A stretch of DNA of 64,000 bases from Annona cherimola (taxonomy: Eukaryota > Streptophyta > Magnoliopsida > Magnoliales > Annonaceae): positions 14,231,399 through 14,295,398 of the forward strand of contig CM059977.1 in the NCBI GenBank assembly GCA_030490835.1, given 5' to 3'. The notes under the pieces were generated by a model that searched no databases, had not been told where the DNA came from, and worked only from the letters and a program-made list of their open reading frames with translations. Positions 1 through 11,900 of this stretch are shown piece by piece. The number at the start of each line of letters is the position of its first letter. Position 1 is the first letter of the stretch. The translations under genes and the position numbers were made by a program.

Positions 1-917
1 GAGGAAGGCATGGAGCACCAGAACGCCGAGCCTTGCGATAATTAAAATTAAATTAACTAGCGTTTATGGGATTGCGGAGAACATCACATTCTTTCAACTC
101 ACTTTCAGCCATACATCTTTCAAACAAAAGAAAGTTGAGACATGTCATTTAGTGTCATTGTGTTTGTAGATGCGGCGGGCTGTAGAAATGCATCGAGATA
201 AGTCAATGAACTGAGTAAAAAGCAGCCGCTTGGTATTTGCTGTGAGAGAATCATAAATCGAATTTTTGGCTTTTTCTTTTAAAAAAAGCAAAAAATTTAT
301 CTTATCCTCATAATATTTATTTCTAATTCTTAAGTCAAAATAATGGTTATATATCCTACTAAAAGATGATTCTGTCTCTTCAAAATATTTTTAATTGAAA
401 CAATTTAATCCTAATATAATACTTGAATCATTTGATATCACAAATTAATATCAGTGTTGCCTGTTAACCAATGGAGAGACTGTCCCACCAGTGTTTGACA
501 CCATCCTCATCCGCCTCCTCATCCTCCTCCCACGTGTACCAATTTGGAATTTGCTCTCTAGATCTCAGTACAAACGGCATTTATCCTTTTAATTATACAA
601 ACACTTAGTTATTGATAGCAGTGTTATGTGTGGATTAATTATATAAGAAGTGGGAGTCTTTATTCAGACCAGTGGTCTAAAAAAAAGGGTAGCACGTCCG
701 CGTCACTTCTCACCTAGCTGCCGCATAGTCAATGCTGTCCACCAACTACACCCCCCCTCATTCCTTTTTTCTCATTGGCTGGATTTGGTTGAAAATTCAA
801 AATTTTATTCCACCCGCATTCCATTGTTGCCGTTTGAGAAATTGCAGAGGAACAGATTTTCAGCCTCTCAGTTTCACTGAGCGGAGAATATCATTTACTT
901 ACACGCTACAGACCTAT
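1..917. other. AT-rich intergenic DNA
   Basis: No coding region is recognisable. Short open frames around 650-950 have no domain, no splice context and no family resemblance I know. A CACGTG (G-box) hexamer lies near 530, but with no gene beside it I do not assign it a role. Confidence 0.4.
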
Positions 918-1182
918 CGGATTTATACGGACAGTTTTCTAGATCATCATTAATACGCAAGTACCAAAAAGTTGTATAATTTAACCTATTATAACAGGAT
1001 TTATTATTTATACGGACAGTTTTTCAAATCATCATTAATACACACGTACCAGAAAGTGGTATAATTTAACATATTATACCAGGATTTATGTGGACAGTTT
1101 TTCTTTTTCTTTTTTTTTTTTTCCAAAATCATCATTAATACTCACGTACCAAAAAGCGGTATAACTTAACCTATTATAACAG
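918..1182. repeat. Three-copy tandem repeat, unit about 85 bp
   Basis: Three successive units share, in order, a GGACAGTTTT block, ATCATCATTAATAC, a CGTACC/AAGTACC block, then GGTATAA-TTAACCTATTATA and a GGATTTAT link. The third unit carries an extra T-rich run of about 20 bases before the ATCATCATT block. Copies differ by a few substitutions, so the array is not recent. No coding role is seen. Confidence 0.7.
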
Positions 1183-1315
1183 CTTTTTAGTAACAAATTT
1201 TTTTCTGTTATAATAGCTATAGCGACAGTTTTTTCTTTATCAGTATGGTTCCATAATCAGAATGATTTATTGCTTTTTACATACCGATGGTTTACATTTA
1301 CTAGGAGCCTTTGAA

Positions 1316-1595
1316 GATTGGTAATTGATGAGGATAAAACGAAATGAATTATTAGAAGTGAGAGAGTAATCTAATATAATAAGAGTAAAGTGAAAATAGA
1401 TAAGATAGTTGCATGTACTTAAAAATATAAAAAATGATTAAAATATAAAATTAAAAATTAAAAAATGGTACTTAAGCAGTTAACTAAGATGTCAAATCGT
1501 AAAAAAAAAAAAAAAAAGTTTGAGTAGAAAGAACTAAAAAAGATGCATTTCATTCCATTCTCACCAATTGCTTAATTGCCAAACGCTCCCTAACA
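1316..1595. mobile_element. Degenerate AT-rich MITE-like repeat
   Basis: The segment has the composition and short words (AAAATAGATAAGATAGTTG, AAAATGATTAAAA) of the AT-rich family seen more clearly near 50.8, 51.2 and 52.6 kb, and ends in the family's GCCAAACGCTCCC-like terminus. The left border is vague and no target duplication was found. It includes a 17-A run near 1500. Confidence 0.35.
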
Positions 1596-2475
1596 GATTC
1601 TCATCCATAGAAATTCACGAGAATCAGATGTAGTAGTGGTCTTACCTATCTTGCAACAATCCATTTTTAATGTGAGTATTTAATTGAAATGTTATTTATT
1701 TCCATCTAAATCATGTGATATATAGTCTGCACAAACTCAAGTTATCCAACTCAGTAATCCTTCAAATAGAACAACACTTCTTTTCATATTTGCGAATCAT
1801 ACAACCTCCAACACTGAGTGAACGTGGTACACTATCTATGACTGCGACAACCACTTATGACCTAAATCTTACTCCCACCCATATTCTTAAATGTGAAGAG
1901 GTGTTCTTCTATTTAGAACGGGATAACGAAGGTCTTGTCTGCTAATAGATTCTAATTCGACAAATAGAATTATAGAAGGTGTTGTTCACAACACCATATA
2001 TTCCCACTTAGGTCTTAGCTCTCTTCTACTTAGTATATTTATATATTACAATGTTGTAAAATTCTATGAGCTGTTTTTAGAAGAAAACAAAATGAATATT
2101 GCACAAAGTTTTGCCACTCTATTAAAGTATGTGGGTACATTTAATTAGTAATATTCAAATAAGTTCATCAGTTCGTATTTATTCTCAAACAAATTTACTA
2201 GCAACTCACATGAGAATCTTGGATTAAGATGTTCAAAGCTTGGATAGGATGAAAATGGAATAAGGAGGGAATAAGAATTTAAGATAGAAATGTATTGAAA
2301 ATAGAAAAAGATGTATCGAGATTAGCAAAAGTTGTATCGGAAATTTTTTTAAAAAAATTACTATCATTTTTCATAAATGCGGAAAATGTTTTTGAGAAAT
2401 AAGAAATTCTATTCCAATATTATCCGATCCTGACGGTTAACAATCCCTAAATCTATAAGTAATATACAAAAAGTG

Positions 2476-2912
2476 TTCCCCATATTTAAACGCACAGACA
2501 CATGGGACCGGCTTGTGGAACCGGTTGGTTTTCACCCCTCTAATTATTTTTGAAAATCAAGCCACGTGTTATATTTGCCAACTGTTTTCTAATACTGAAG
2601 GTATGAAAAATCATTGTGATTGAATATATGGCAGGTCATATCTGATCTTAAACAATTTTTTAAATTAAAAGAAAGTTAAAGTTTTAAAGCTACAAAAGTA
2701 AGAATCTAAAAATAAAAGTCTTCGCTGATTGTTAAGAAGCAGACGATGAAGAATATTTGGGATAGATGTGAGCTTAAATTATAATAATTTTTCATATCCT
2801 CACTTAAAAACCAGTTACTAAATTAAATATAATAAACGGGTCATATTTTCAAAAATAATAATTTGGGGTGAACTAGTTGTACACGTGGAACCGGTTCCAT
2901 GCGAAAATAGCC
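2476..2912. mobile_element. MITE-like element with long imperfect terminal inverted repeats
   Basis: The left arm (about 2476-2585) and the reverse complement of the right arm (about 2825-2912) align over roughly 80 bp. Shared words are CATGG(G/A)ACCGG, then TTCACCCC, then ATTATTTTTGAAAAT, then TTATATT. The middle is AT-rich and carries no coding signal. I could not find a convincing target-site duplication, so the superfamily stays open; long imperfect arms suggest a Mutator-like or foldback MITE. Confidence 0.5.
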
Positions 2913-5409
2913 CCCATACACATACATACTTTTTTTTTTTTTGAGACAACATAGACATACATACTTAGATACTCGTCTCTATGTAATGTCCAATATTTGG
3001 GTTTTTGTCATGTAAATAATATCCAACATCTTCGTTTTGTCATTCGTATGATATCCAATATTTTGGTAGACTGACAAGGCCAGGCACATTTGGAATAATG
3101 GCAAAACGTCCTGAAGCCAACCCTATAAACTGATCCAAGGGCCGGAAAGCTAGAAACAGGGGAAAATGCATGGATCCTGGCCCGTTGAAACTTTATTAAT
3201 ATAAAGCCCCCCTGAACTAAGACGGAAATATTGAATATTGTTGCCTGGAATGCCTGGTATTTCTTGCGTCTTTAGTCATGAGGTTGATAAATACAAAAAT
3301 CTATCCATGCATGATGCTTCCAATGAATCGTATCGTTTGTCTGTTTCTGGGAATTTTCTATTGCTGTTTCAAATGTCAGGCATTAAACAATAACCATTAA
3401 ATGGTTCTATACTTGTATGGTTGTATCTCTACCCTTCCCTTTTTCATGTCAAGGAGGAAGAAATGTTTCTCTCTCTTTTTTCTTTTAATTGATATAACAT
3501 TTATTTATCTCTGTCTAATATAATTCCCCATCAGGCCCTTGTATGGTAAATGATCACCAGCAAGTAGCAAGCTAGATGTAGCCATCCCAAGATGAGCTAG
3601 CAGTATGCATGCAGATCGAGTGGTCAGTTTGGTCTTGAGGAGGAATGTAAATGTGCTATGGAGCCAGCCAGCTATGGCTATGGTCCCAGACTCCCAGGCC
3701 AGCCAGAAGCATGTAACACCATGCATGCTAGCTAAGCTGCTGCCTAGCTCTACTGACTGGAACACAATCCATCAATCAGCTCTCCCTTCCATAAATATGT
3801 GAGCTGTGTACAGCAACAGAGCTGATGAATTGGCAAGAGCCAAGAGGGGGAAAGGCTAGCCAGCCACGCCAATTCGCCATAAACCTCACCTGGCACTGCA
3901 ACCGGTCCAATCTCTTCTCATCAATATAATTGCAGTACAGCAATTTTAAGCTGAATCGAGCCATACTATCTGTTCCACATTTATTTACTGTGACAGTCGC
4001 ATGACAGTACTCCACATGTATGTATTTGGAGGCAACTTTAATTTCCCCACGGACACAATCACATGATCTGTTAAGTTGGAATATGATTCTGAGAGCCATA
4101 CATCTAATACTAGGTTTACAAGAAAATATATATTTTCCCCCTTGTAGTATTATATATTGTCAGCATTTGACTTTCTGAAATCGAGACCAACTCAAACGAT
4201 ATGATGTCATTTTTTCAGCGTGCAAGCATTTGGCCCCAGTTGCTGGTTAGCTAGCCATGCCGGATAAAGAGAATTCATTGCTTTTCCTCCAAAGCCAGCG
4301 AATAGACTATTTCTTTGCTGCATGGAGAGGCGGATGACAGACAACCAAACGAATGCGATGTTCACAGCCAACCCCCCGTGTGTGCGTATATATATCTCGT
4401 CTCTTTTAATTCTATTTCAAGGTAGTTTTCAACCCTTCATGTAACAATAACAACAACAACAAAAAATCCAGTTGGAACCTCTGCATTCTGCAACCAAAAA
4501 AGCTGCTTCCCTTGTTGATGACAAGACAGGGAAGTAAAGGTGTGAAAAACAACAAGCACTCGAAGGGTGCTGTTTTTTACCGATTTAAAGACTTGGGCCT
4601 TATACTCTTCCAGTTTTCTTGAGAGAGAGAGAGAGAGAACCTACTCTTGTATCTAAGCATTTAAAACCTGCTACTGTATTTATGAAACTGCAGAGAATTA
4701 AAGAAGTTAGGAGATTTCAGGTGCGAAGTAATAAGAAGCAAGCAGCCACGGGTCCATCCTTTTTTGCCTACAAAGCAAATCCAAAGAAATTTGGGTCATT
4801 TTATTGATTCTAATAAAATATTTATTTTCTTATTTTGGCAACTTCCTAATTTTATTATTGATAGTCAGTGAGAGAATTAAAGCCAATGAGGTTTCCAAAT
4901 GATAGCAGTTTAAGAAGTCGGTTTTTTGCATTACTTTCTATTTGGAGAGCATTCCTGTGTTCTGGCTGACAAACAAACTAGTATCTTCTAACAATTTGGA
5001 TTTTGAGCAGGCGGGCCCATGGTCAGATGATCAAGTCCGTTTATATGATTGACCACATCATAGATTCGAGAAACAATAAGCAAAGTCACAAATTCTAATG
5101 AACACGTGGTCAGCAGCGTCATTGTCTAAGCGTTAGAAATCGATCGCACAGATCCTTAAACAGGGTATTTTATTTTGACCAGCACCATCATTTCAACGGT
5201 TCGGATCATGGAACCAATGGTGCTTGCACGCACCAAGTCCATCTTGGTGTCAAAGCAGCCCTTTTGGAAAGAGCTGAGCAGGACCACCATCATTCATTCA
5301 TTCCTGCCCTTGTCTTCGACTGGTCAGTTCTCAGTAAAGATTTAAGGCAATATGAGTTGAGAATTTCCAGTGTTTAAGAGTATAGCTATTTAAGTAGTTT
5401 GAACTTCTC
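2913..5409. other. Intergenic DNA with a possible unrecognised transcript at 3505-4099
   Basis: Most of this stretch shows nothing specific. Between about 3505 and 4100 the base composition rises out of the AT-rich background and is full of GCTAGC/GCATGC words. On the minus strand there are open frames of 86 codons (3505-3765) and 107 codons (3776-4099), with no domain I recognise and no clear splice signals joining them. This could be part of an untranslated transcript or a decayed gene. A GA microsatellite lies at 4620-4638. Confidence 0.25.
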
Positions 5410-5505
5410 ATTCTTTCTTATCTAGGTCTCCATCTCTCTCTTTCTTCTTTCTTCTTTCTTCTTTCTTCTTTTTTCTTTTCCTATTCTTTTTTTTTCTTTC
5501 TTTCT
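5410..5505 (+). promoter_or_regulatory. CT-rich probable 5' leader of the SOFL gene
   Basis: An almost uninterrupted pyrimidine tract built of CTTT and TTCTTT units runs to within about five bases of the SOFL start codon. CT-rich microsatellites are common in plant 5' untranslated regions, and the position fits. No transcript evidence is available here. Confidence 0.5.
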
Positions 5506-5509
5506 GGTG

Positions 5510-6007
5510 ATGGAGCCTTTCCAACTCATTGGAGGCACAGAAGAATGTAACAGTAGTGAATCTGGTTGGACCATGTATATAGCCTCTCCCATGCATGATG
5601 TTGCTCTTCCGGCTTCTGATGATGAGGGGGATAATGATGATGGCGATGGAGGCGAGGATAGCGACCGTGATAGCGATGATGATGGCGGCGAAAACAATGA
5701 TGGTAATGATAGTGATGATTCCATGGCTTCCGACGCTTCTTCTGGCAAGAATCATCGCGAACATCTGTGCAAGAATGGTGATGGTAACGGCAACAGAATC
5801 TCAGAGCAGAACAGTGAGCAAGAGAAAGATGATGGGGTTGCTGGAATGCGCTTTTATTGTCCAAATGAGGAAGAAGATTGCAGAGAAATGAACGGAACGA
5901 GAGATGAAGATCAAGGAAGCATGAAAGGAGAGAAAGAAAACAAGTTTTCCTATGTCAGATATACTGCCAAAGCAAAGAAAATCAACTCGAAAGACAAAAG
6001 AAAATGA
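5510..6007 (+). CDS. SOFL: SOB FIVE-LIKE (SOFL) family protein
   Basis: This single exon encodes 165 residues. Two short motifs identify the plant-only SOFL family: CNSSESGWTMYIASP at residues 13-27 and DDSMASDASSG at 69-79. Between them is a very acidic, low-complexity Asp/Gly/Asn/Glu stretch (36-70), and the C-terminus is basic (KAKKINSKDKRK). There is no signal peptide or membrane segment. In Arabidopsis, SOB5 and the SOFL proteins raise cytokinin levels or responses; the biochemical activity is not settled. I chose the ATG at 5510, which opens directly after the CT-rich leader; the GTG one codon upstream is not a plausible plant start. The frame ends in TGA. The spacing of the two motifs suggests a normal family member rather than a pseudogene. 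Confidence 0.85.
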   Translation: MEPFQLIGGTEECNSSESGWTMYIASPMHDVALPASDDEGDNDDGDGGEDSDRDSDDDGGENNDGNDSDDSMASDASSGKNHREHLCKNGDGNGNRISEQNSEQEKDDGVAGMRFYCPNEEEDCREMNGTRDEDQGSMKGEKENKFSYVRYTAKAKKINSKDKRK

Positions 6008-7648
6008 GCTCTCCTAATGAAGCAGCAAGGCTTGCTCAAAGATGTTTCAATTAGGCGTTGGAATGATCGTACAAAAGGTCCATGTATTTCATCTTAATCC
6101 GTTTTGTTTCTTTGCAGCCATGTTCAAGTTCCAATTCAATGAAGGCAGATGGTGTTGTATGTTTTCAGATACCTTTGTATGCGAAAAAGAACTTTTCGTA
6201 GATAGGGAAAGACCAATCTTGTTCAGTAAATCCTAGTGCAAAAGAGGGGGTGAGAGTTGTGGCATATTAGTGAAGTAACATCTCGTTAGTGGTAACTAAC
6301 CTATCCTATTGTGCAGATTGTTTCTAAACACCCGGAATGATAAAATGCATGCAATCTATTGAGTGCTACTGTTATAGCTAGATCGGAGGAAAGGAACTCG
6401 CTATTGAAAACTGCAAATTTTATGAGGAAGCCAAAGTGAGGGAGAAAGTGGCTACAGCTGTAGGGAAAAAATTCGTGGAACTAAGCGGTAGACACATGGA
6501 TGTTCGATAGTTCTTTTTCATGATTTCATCTCTATATATATTTTTTGTGGATGTTTACATATTACAATCATCGTAACCGATTTTGCAAGTAAATCCTAAG
6601 ACATTCTGACAATTTTTCCTAACAACAATCTTACAAACATCTTACTAATAATCTTATTTTTTTGTCTACGGTGGACAATGGTGTACGCTCCCACGTAACA
6701 AGGGAGAAATTATATCATCACACGATGAAACGCCACCACGCAGAGCAACAGCCGTTCTATGTAAAAAATGCTAACGGCCAGGTCAAACTGATATTTGAGG
6801 GTCATGTCTTCGACCACTGAGGCAATGCCTCAGTGGCATGATTTCACCTATATTTGATCATCCATCCACATGCACGGCAACCCATTAAGAAGGTGCAGAA
6901 GACCATCTACTTGGCCAATGCACCATACCGATCGTGGCTGGGACATAGAGACCACGCCCATGCTGCCTATCTTACATTGTACGTACAAAAGACAGCACTT
7001 TGTTGAAAAAGTAGTCAAATTTTACCAATAAAATAGAGAAAAAAAAATTATCAAGTGGGTGCTTCTTTATATATTGGCCATAGATGCACCAAGAATCGAT
7101 TCTCCAAGCAATGGACCAGCAATGGGATTTTGAGAAGAATTAGAGCATTTGCTCAAGAGAGGGATGCAGAAATGTCGGATTTTTTAATGGGCAATTATTT
7201 TGGGAGACAAACTATCATCAGTAGGGTCCATGTAGTTAAGATGCTAGCTATGCAATCCGTCAGTGCAGCTGAATTCACTTGGATTTAGCGCTAACTGCAC
7301 ACCATTTATGTGTGTATAAGCATCGCAAGAGTTCATATTTAACCCACATCATATGGAAAGAGAATACATAGAATTGAAGCTGCAAGTAGGAAGGCCAGAA
7401 ACGTCAGCCCTGATCAGGTACATAATCCAATCAGCACCAAGTAAAGTGCAAACAAATGATGATGATGATGATGATGAAAGACAGCCCAAACAATTGAGGG
7501 GTTGTAAGAGTCCTATCTATGACGTAAAACCCCAACCAGGAACTAATATCTTAGTTGTAAGTAGATTTTTCCTAAACAATGATATCCATCTTTATTATGT
7601 GTGATAGAGATATTGAAGGTAAACATTCATCGGCCTGCAGTGAAAATC
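6008..7648. other. Intergenic DNA downstream of the SOFL gene
   Basis: The 3' untranslated region of SOFL probably occupies the first few hundred bases. A near-perfect palindrome (11-bp arms, one-base centre, CCACTGAGGCA core) lies at 6814-6836, and a short GAT microsatellite at 7457-7477. Open frames at 7055-7288 and 7353-7604 have no recognisable domain. The last part, before 7649, is probably the former 3' flank of the 6PGDH-like copy. Confidence 0.4.
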
Positions 7649-8303
7649 TCATTTCATCGACTGCTTGGCAATCTTGAAACACTCAGTGAAGAAGGATCCA
7701 GGCATATCAGTCCTCTCATAGGTATGAGCTCCAAAATAATCTCTCTGAGCGTGGGCCAGATTAGAAGGCATTCTTGCCCTTTATATGAATCGAAATATGC
7801 CAGACTCCCTGACATACTTGCTGTGCTGATACGTCCGTTGATTGCTAAGCAGACAACCCGGCGCCAAGGAGATCGTCAAGAATCTCCTTGGCGAATTCAG
7901 GGTCCAAAAGGAGGTTTGCCAGCTCTGCGTTCTTGTCATATGCTTTCTTGATCCTGTCCAAGAACACTAAGCGAATGATACAACCACAAGCTCTCCCAAT
8001 TTCAAGTCCCATCCCTTCTCTCCGCTCTTCCTACGTATCAGATTCATCACTTGTGCATAGCTATAGATCTTGGATGCATAGAGAGCTTGCCTCATATCAT
8101 GAATCAGCTTCTCCTATCAATTTCCTGATCACAGCTGCTCGATATGTCACTCAAAGGATCCTGCTTGAAAACTGTGGAAGCTTCAACCCTCTCCTCCTTC
8201 AATCCACCGAGGAACCTTGCATCCAAAGAGGAATGAGGATGCGATGTTTGGAGCCCCGACGGAGAGATCAGCAGCCTGTTGAACAGTCCATTTCCCAGTA
8301 CCC
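7649..8303 (-). pseudogene. 6-phosphogluconate dehydrogenase pseudogene, C-terminal part
   Basis: On the minus strand, conceptual translation from the copia junction begins GTGKWTVQQAADLSV, the well-known start of the C-terminal part of plant cytosolic 6PGDH. It continues with SSLDARFLGGLKEERVEAS, IIRLVFLDRIKKAYDKNAEL and LANLLLDPEFAKEI, and ends near FKIAKQSMK before a TGA at 7649-7651. Several frameshifts, stops and small deletions interrupt the frame. One deletion near 7861-7893 created an inverted repeat, CGCCAAGGAGAT/ATCTCCTTGGCG. 6PGDH is the NADP-dependent third enzyme of the oxidative pentose phosphate pathway; this copy cannot make it. It is the downstream half of a copy split at 8303/13618 by the copia insertion. 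The homologous blocks run without introns, but I cannot tell a retrocopy from decay of a naturally intronless parent. Confidence 0.85.
8299..8303. repeat. Copia target-site duplication, left copy (TACCC)
   Basis: TACCC lies directly before the left LTR and is repeated at 13618-13622 directly after the right LTR, the 5-bp duplication expected for copia integrase. Confidence 0.9.
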
Positions 8304-8936
8304 TGTTGGGATTTTAGCCTATCCCCTTTTTGTGTGGATTAAACAGGAATAATTAATCACAGACAATAAATATTGCAAATGATAAACAATCAAACCACGG
8401 AAAAACACACCACAATTTTACGTGGAAAACCCCTCTTTACCAAAGGGGAAAAACCACGGGACCCAGTCCAGGTAAATCTTCCACTATAGAATAATGGGAT
8501 TACAACGCAATGTCTTCTCTAGTCAAAACTAGAGGATTTCATCATCACAATAAGGATGGATTTCAATACAGGAAATAACCAGGATAGATCTCACCAAATC
8601 TGAGATGACGGCAGAATTTTCTCTCTTAATGGCCGGAAGAGATAACTGCCGTAGAAACCTTGAGCATTTGAGGATAAAATCCTCCTCCGTCCGTCGGAGC
8701 TGCTGCTGCTGCTTCTCTGAAAACCGAAAACGGAGAGAAAAAACTCTCTCTGACGACGAACGAATGTCGCTGCTGAGAGGAGAAGAGATTTTTATAATCT
8801 CTCTCTCTCTCACCCCTTTTCTCCTCCCGCGCCGAAAGCAAGAGGATGAGACGAAATGGCAGGTGAGGAAATTCCACATAAGCCAAAAGTGGTGGGGCCC
8901 CCACTTTGACTTCATGTGGGAGGAACCCACCTAATA
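8304..8936 (-). repeat. Copia 3' LTR (left copy)
   Basis: On the plus strand it begins TGTTGGG and ends CCTAATA; in element orientation it runs TATTAGG to CCCAACA. The termini are imperfect inverted repeats, and the usual 5' TG is TA in both LTRs, so that change predates this insertion. Chance open frames on both strands recur identically in the other LTR and are not genes. Confidence 0.95.
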
Positions 8937-8950
8937 AATCTCCCCCTTCC
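8937..8950 (-). other. Copia polypurine tract
   Basis: In element orientation GGAAGGGGGAGATT lies immediately upstream of the 3' LTR, the position of the plus-strand primer. The polyprotein stop codon (TAG, 8953-8955) lies just before it. Confidence 0.8.
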
Positions 8951-8952
8951 GA

Positions 8953-11900
8953 CTACATGAAGGGATTCGCCATCCCAACAATTAAACGACAAACTTCAAG
9001 CTTCTCCCTTGGTAGAGCCTTCGTCAACATATCAGAGCCATTATAATCGGTATGGATTTTCTCAAGTTCAAACAACTTGTCATTAATAGCTTCTCTTATC
9101 CAATGATACCTCACATCAATATGTTTTGATCTTGCATGAAAAGAAGAATTCTTACCAAGGTGAATTGCGCTTTGACTATCGCAAAATACGATATATCTTT
9201 GTTGCTTGAAACCGAGCTCATGTAGAAACCTCTTCATCCACAACAACTCTTTACATGCTTCAGTTGCTGCAATGAATTCCGCTTCGGTTGTAGAAAGTGC
9301 AACGCATTTCTGTAGCCTTGATTGCCAAGCTACAGCTCCCCCTGCAAAAGTAATCAAGGAACCAGAGGTAGACTTACGAGTGTCCACATCTCCTGCCATA
9401 TCTGCATCCGTGTAGCCAACTAGTAATGGTTTCTCATTGCCAAAGCAAAGTCTCAAACTGGAAGTACCTCGTAGATATCTCATAATCCACTTAACTGCAT
9501 TCCAATGCTCTCTCCCAGGATTAGACAAGAACCGGCTTACAACACCAACTGCATAAGCTATGTCTGGTCTTGTACATACCATTGCATACATCAAACTTCC
9601 CACAGCTGAAGCATATGGAACCCTTTCCATGTCTTTCTTCTCTGCATCTGTAGAGGGACACTGCTCAATGTTTAGCTTAAAATGAGTAGCAAGAGGAGAG
9701 TTAACCGCTTTAGCTTTGTCCATGTTGAACCTCTGAAGTACCTTCTCAATGTAGTTCTCCTGTGACAGATATAACTTCTTGGCATTCCTCTCACGATGAA
9801 TGCTTATGCCAAGAATTTGTTTTGCTGGCCCTAAATCCTTAATAGCAAAAACTTTACTTAGCTGCATCTTCAACCTGTCAATCCTTAAAGAATTTCTGCC
9901 AATAATCAACATATCATCGACATAAAGCAATAGTATAATAAAATCATCATCAGAGAATTTCTGCACAAAGACACAATGATCAGAAGTTGTTTTTCGATAG
10001 CCATGTTTCTCCATAACTGACTCAAACTTCTTATACCATTGTCTTGGTGCTTGCTTCAAGCCATAGAGGCTTTTTCTCAGCTTGCACACATAGTCCTCTT
10101 TTCCTTTTACCATGAAACCCTCTGGCTGCTCCATATAAATTTCCTTGTCTAGTTCACCATGAAGAAAAGCTGTCTTTACATCCATCTGTTCAATCTCCAA
10201 ATCAAGACTAGCAGCTAGACCCAAAATCACACGAATAGAAGACATTTTAACAACCGGAGAAAAAATCTCATCAAAATCAATACCTTTCTTTTGATTGAAT
10301 CCCTTGACGACCAATCTTGCTTTGTATCGAGGTTGTGTGGTATGTTGTTCTAGCTTCACTCTGTATACCCACTTGTTCTTCAAAGCTCTTTTGCCCATAG
10401 GTAACTTTACCAACTCAAATGTATGATTTTCATGCAGTGACTTCATCTCATCTTGCATGGCTTCAACCCACTCCTTCTTGTGTTCATCTTCCATGACTTC
10501 TGCATAACATTCGGGCTCTCCCCCGTCAGTCAGTAACACATATTCATCAACAGAATATCGTGTAGAAGGATGACGATCTCTAGTAGACCTCCTGAGTGGA
10601 ACATCTGGTGGAACTTCTGGTACTGGTGACTGCTCAACAATGCCATCATTAATCTCAACCTGTGTATGAGTATCAACATCAACTGTACCATCCTGGTCAT
10701 CTTGAACTTCATCTCTAACCTGTACTGGCACATGTGTCAAAGGAACTGGATCCAAGTCTGTTAAATTATCATAATATTGAGAAACTGTTTTAACTGTTTT
10801 CTCAATATCTTGTATGGTTTGGTCTTCCATAAACACAACATCTCGGCTTCTTACAAGCTTTTTCTGTACCGGATCATAAAACCTGTAACCAAAATCATCT
10901 TGGCCATAGCCAATAAATACACACTACCTTGTCTTGACATCAAGCTTAGACCTCTCATCTTTGGGAATATGCACAAAGGCCTTACATCCAAAGACACGCA
11001 AGTGACTATAGGATACATCTTTTCCCAACCAAACTCTGTTTGGAACATCAAAATTTAAAGGAACACAAGGTGTGAGATTTAACACATGTACAACAGTACT
11101 CAAAGCCTCACCCCAAAAAGATCCTGGCAACTGTGCATATGAAAGCAAACATCTTACCCTTTCAACTAGTGTTCTGTTCATCCTCTCAGCTAGCCCATTT
11201 AACTGAGGAGTCTTCGGAGGTGTCCTTTGATGCCTAATACCCAGCTGTTTGCAATATTCATCAAAAGGACCACAATACTCACCTCCATTATCAGTTCTGA
11301 TACACTTTAACTTCTTCCCAGTCTGTCTCTCAACTGAGGTCTGAAACTGTTTAAAAACATCTAACACTTGGTCTTTTGTCTTCAAGGTATAGACCCACAA
11401 CTTCCTTGAATGATCATCTATAAAAGTCACAAAATAGAGAGCACCACCAAGTGTTTTTACTTTCATGGGACCACAAACATCAGAATATACTAAGTCAAGT
11501 ATTTCTGGCTTCCTTGAAGGAGGGGATGTTTTAAAGGCAACTCTGTTTTGCTTCCCTGCCAAGCAATGAACACATTTCTTTAGTGTTGAATTCTTCAATC
11601 CAGAAAGAAGATTCTTCTTAGCCAAAACCATCAAACCCTTCTCACTCATGTGACCTAGTCTTCTATGCCATAGCTCTGTTGTACTTTCATTCTCCATTGT
11701 ATTGATAATACAATCAGAAACCTTTGCCTGCATGAAGTACAATGAGGAGCACTTCTTGCCTCTAGCCATAACCATAGAACCTTTAGTAAGCTTCCATTGA
11801 CCATTACTGAAGGTGTTGCAAAACCCCTCATCATCAAGCTTACTTGCTGAAATCAAATTCAAGCGAATATCAAGGATATGTTTAACATTTTTCAAAAGCA

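Noticed and set aside
5408..5891. Several open frames on both strands overlapping the SOFL gene
   Set aside because: They come from the low-complexity GAT/GAC-rich acidic stretch and the CT-rich leader. Only the frame at 5510-6007 has family motifs.
8529..8934. Open frames of 109 and 133 codons on opposite strands of the copia LTR
   Set aside because: They repeat exactly in the other LTR because the LTRs are identical, overlap each other on both strands, and match no protein family.
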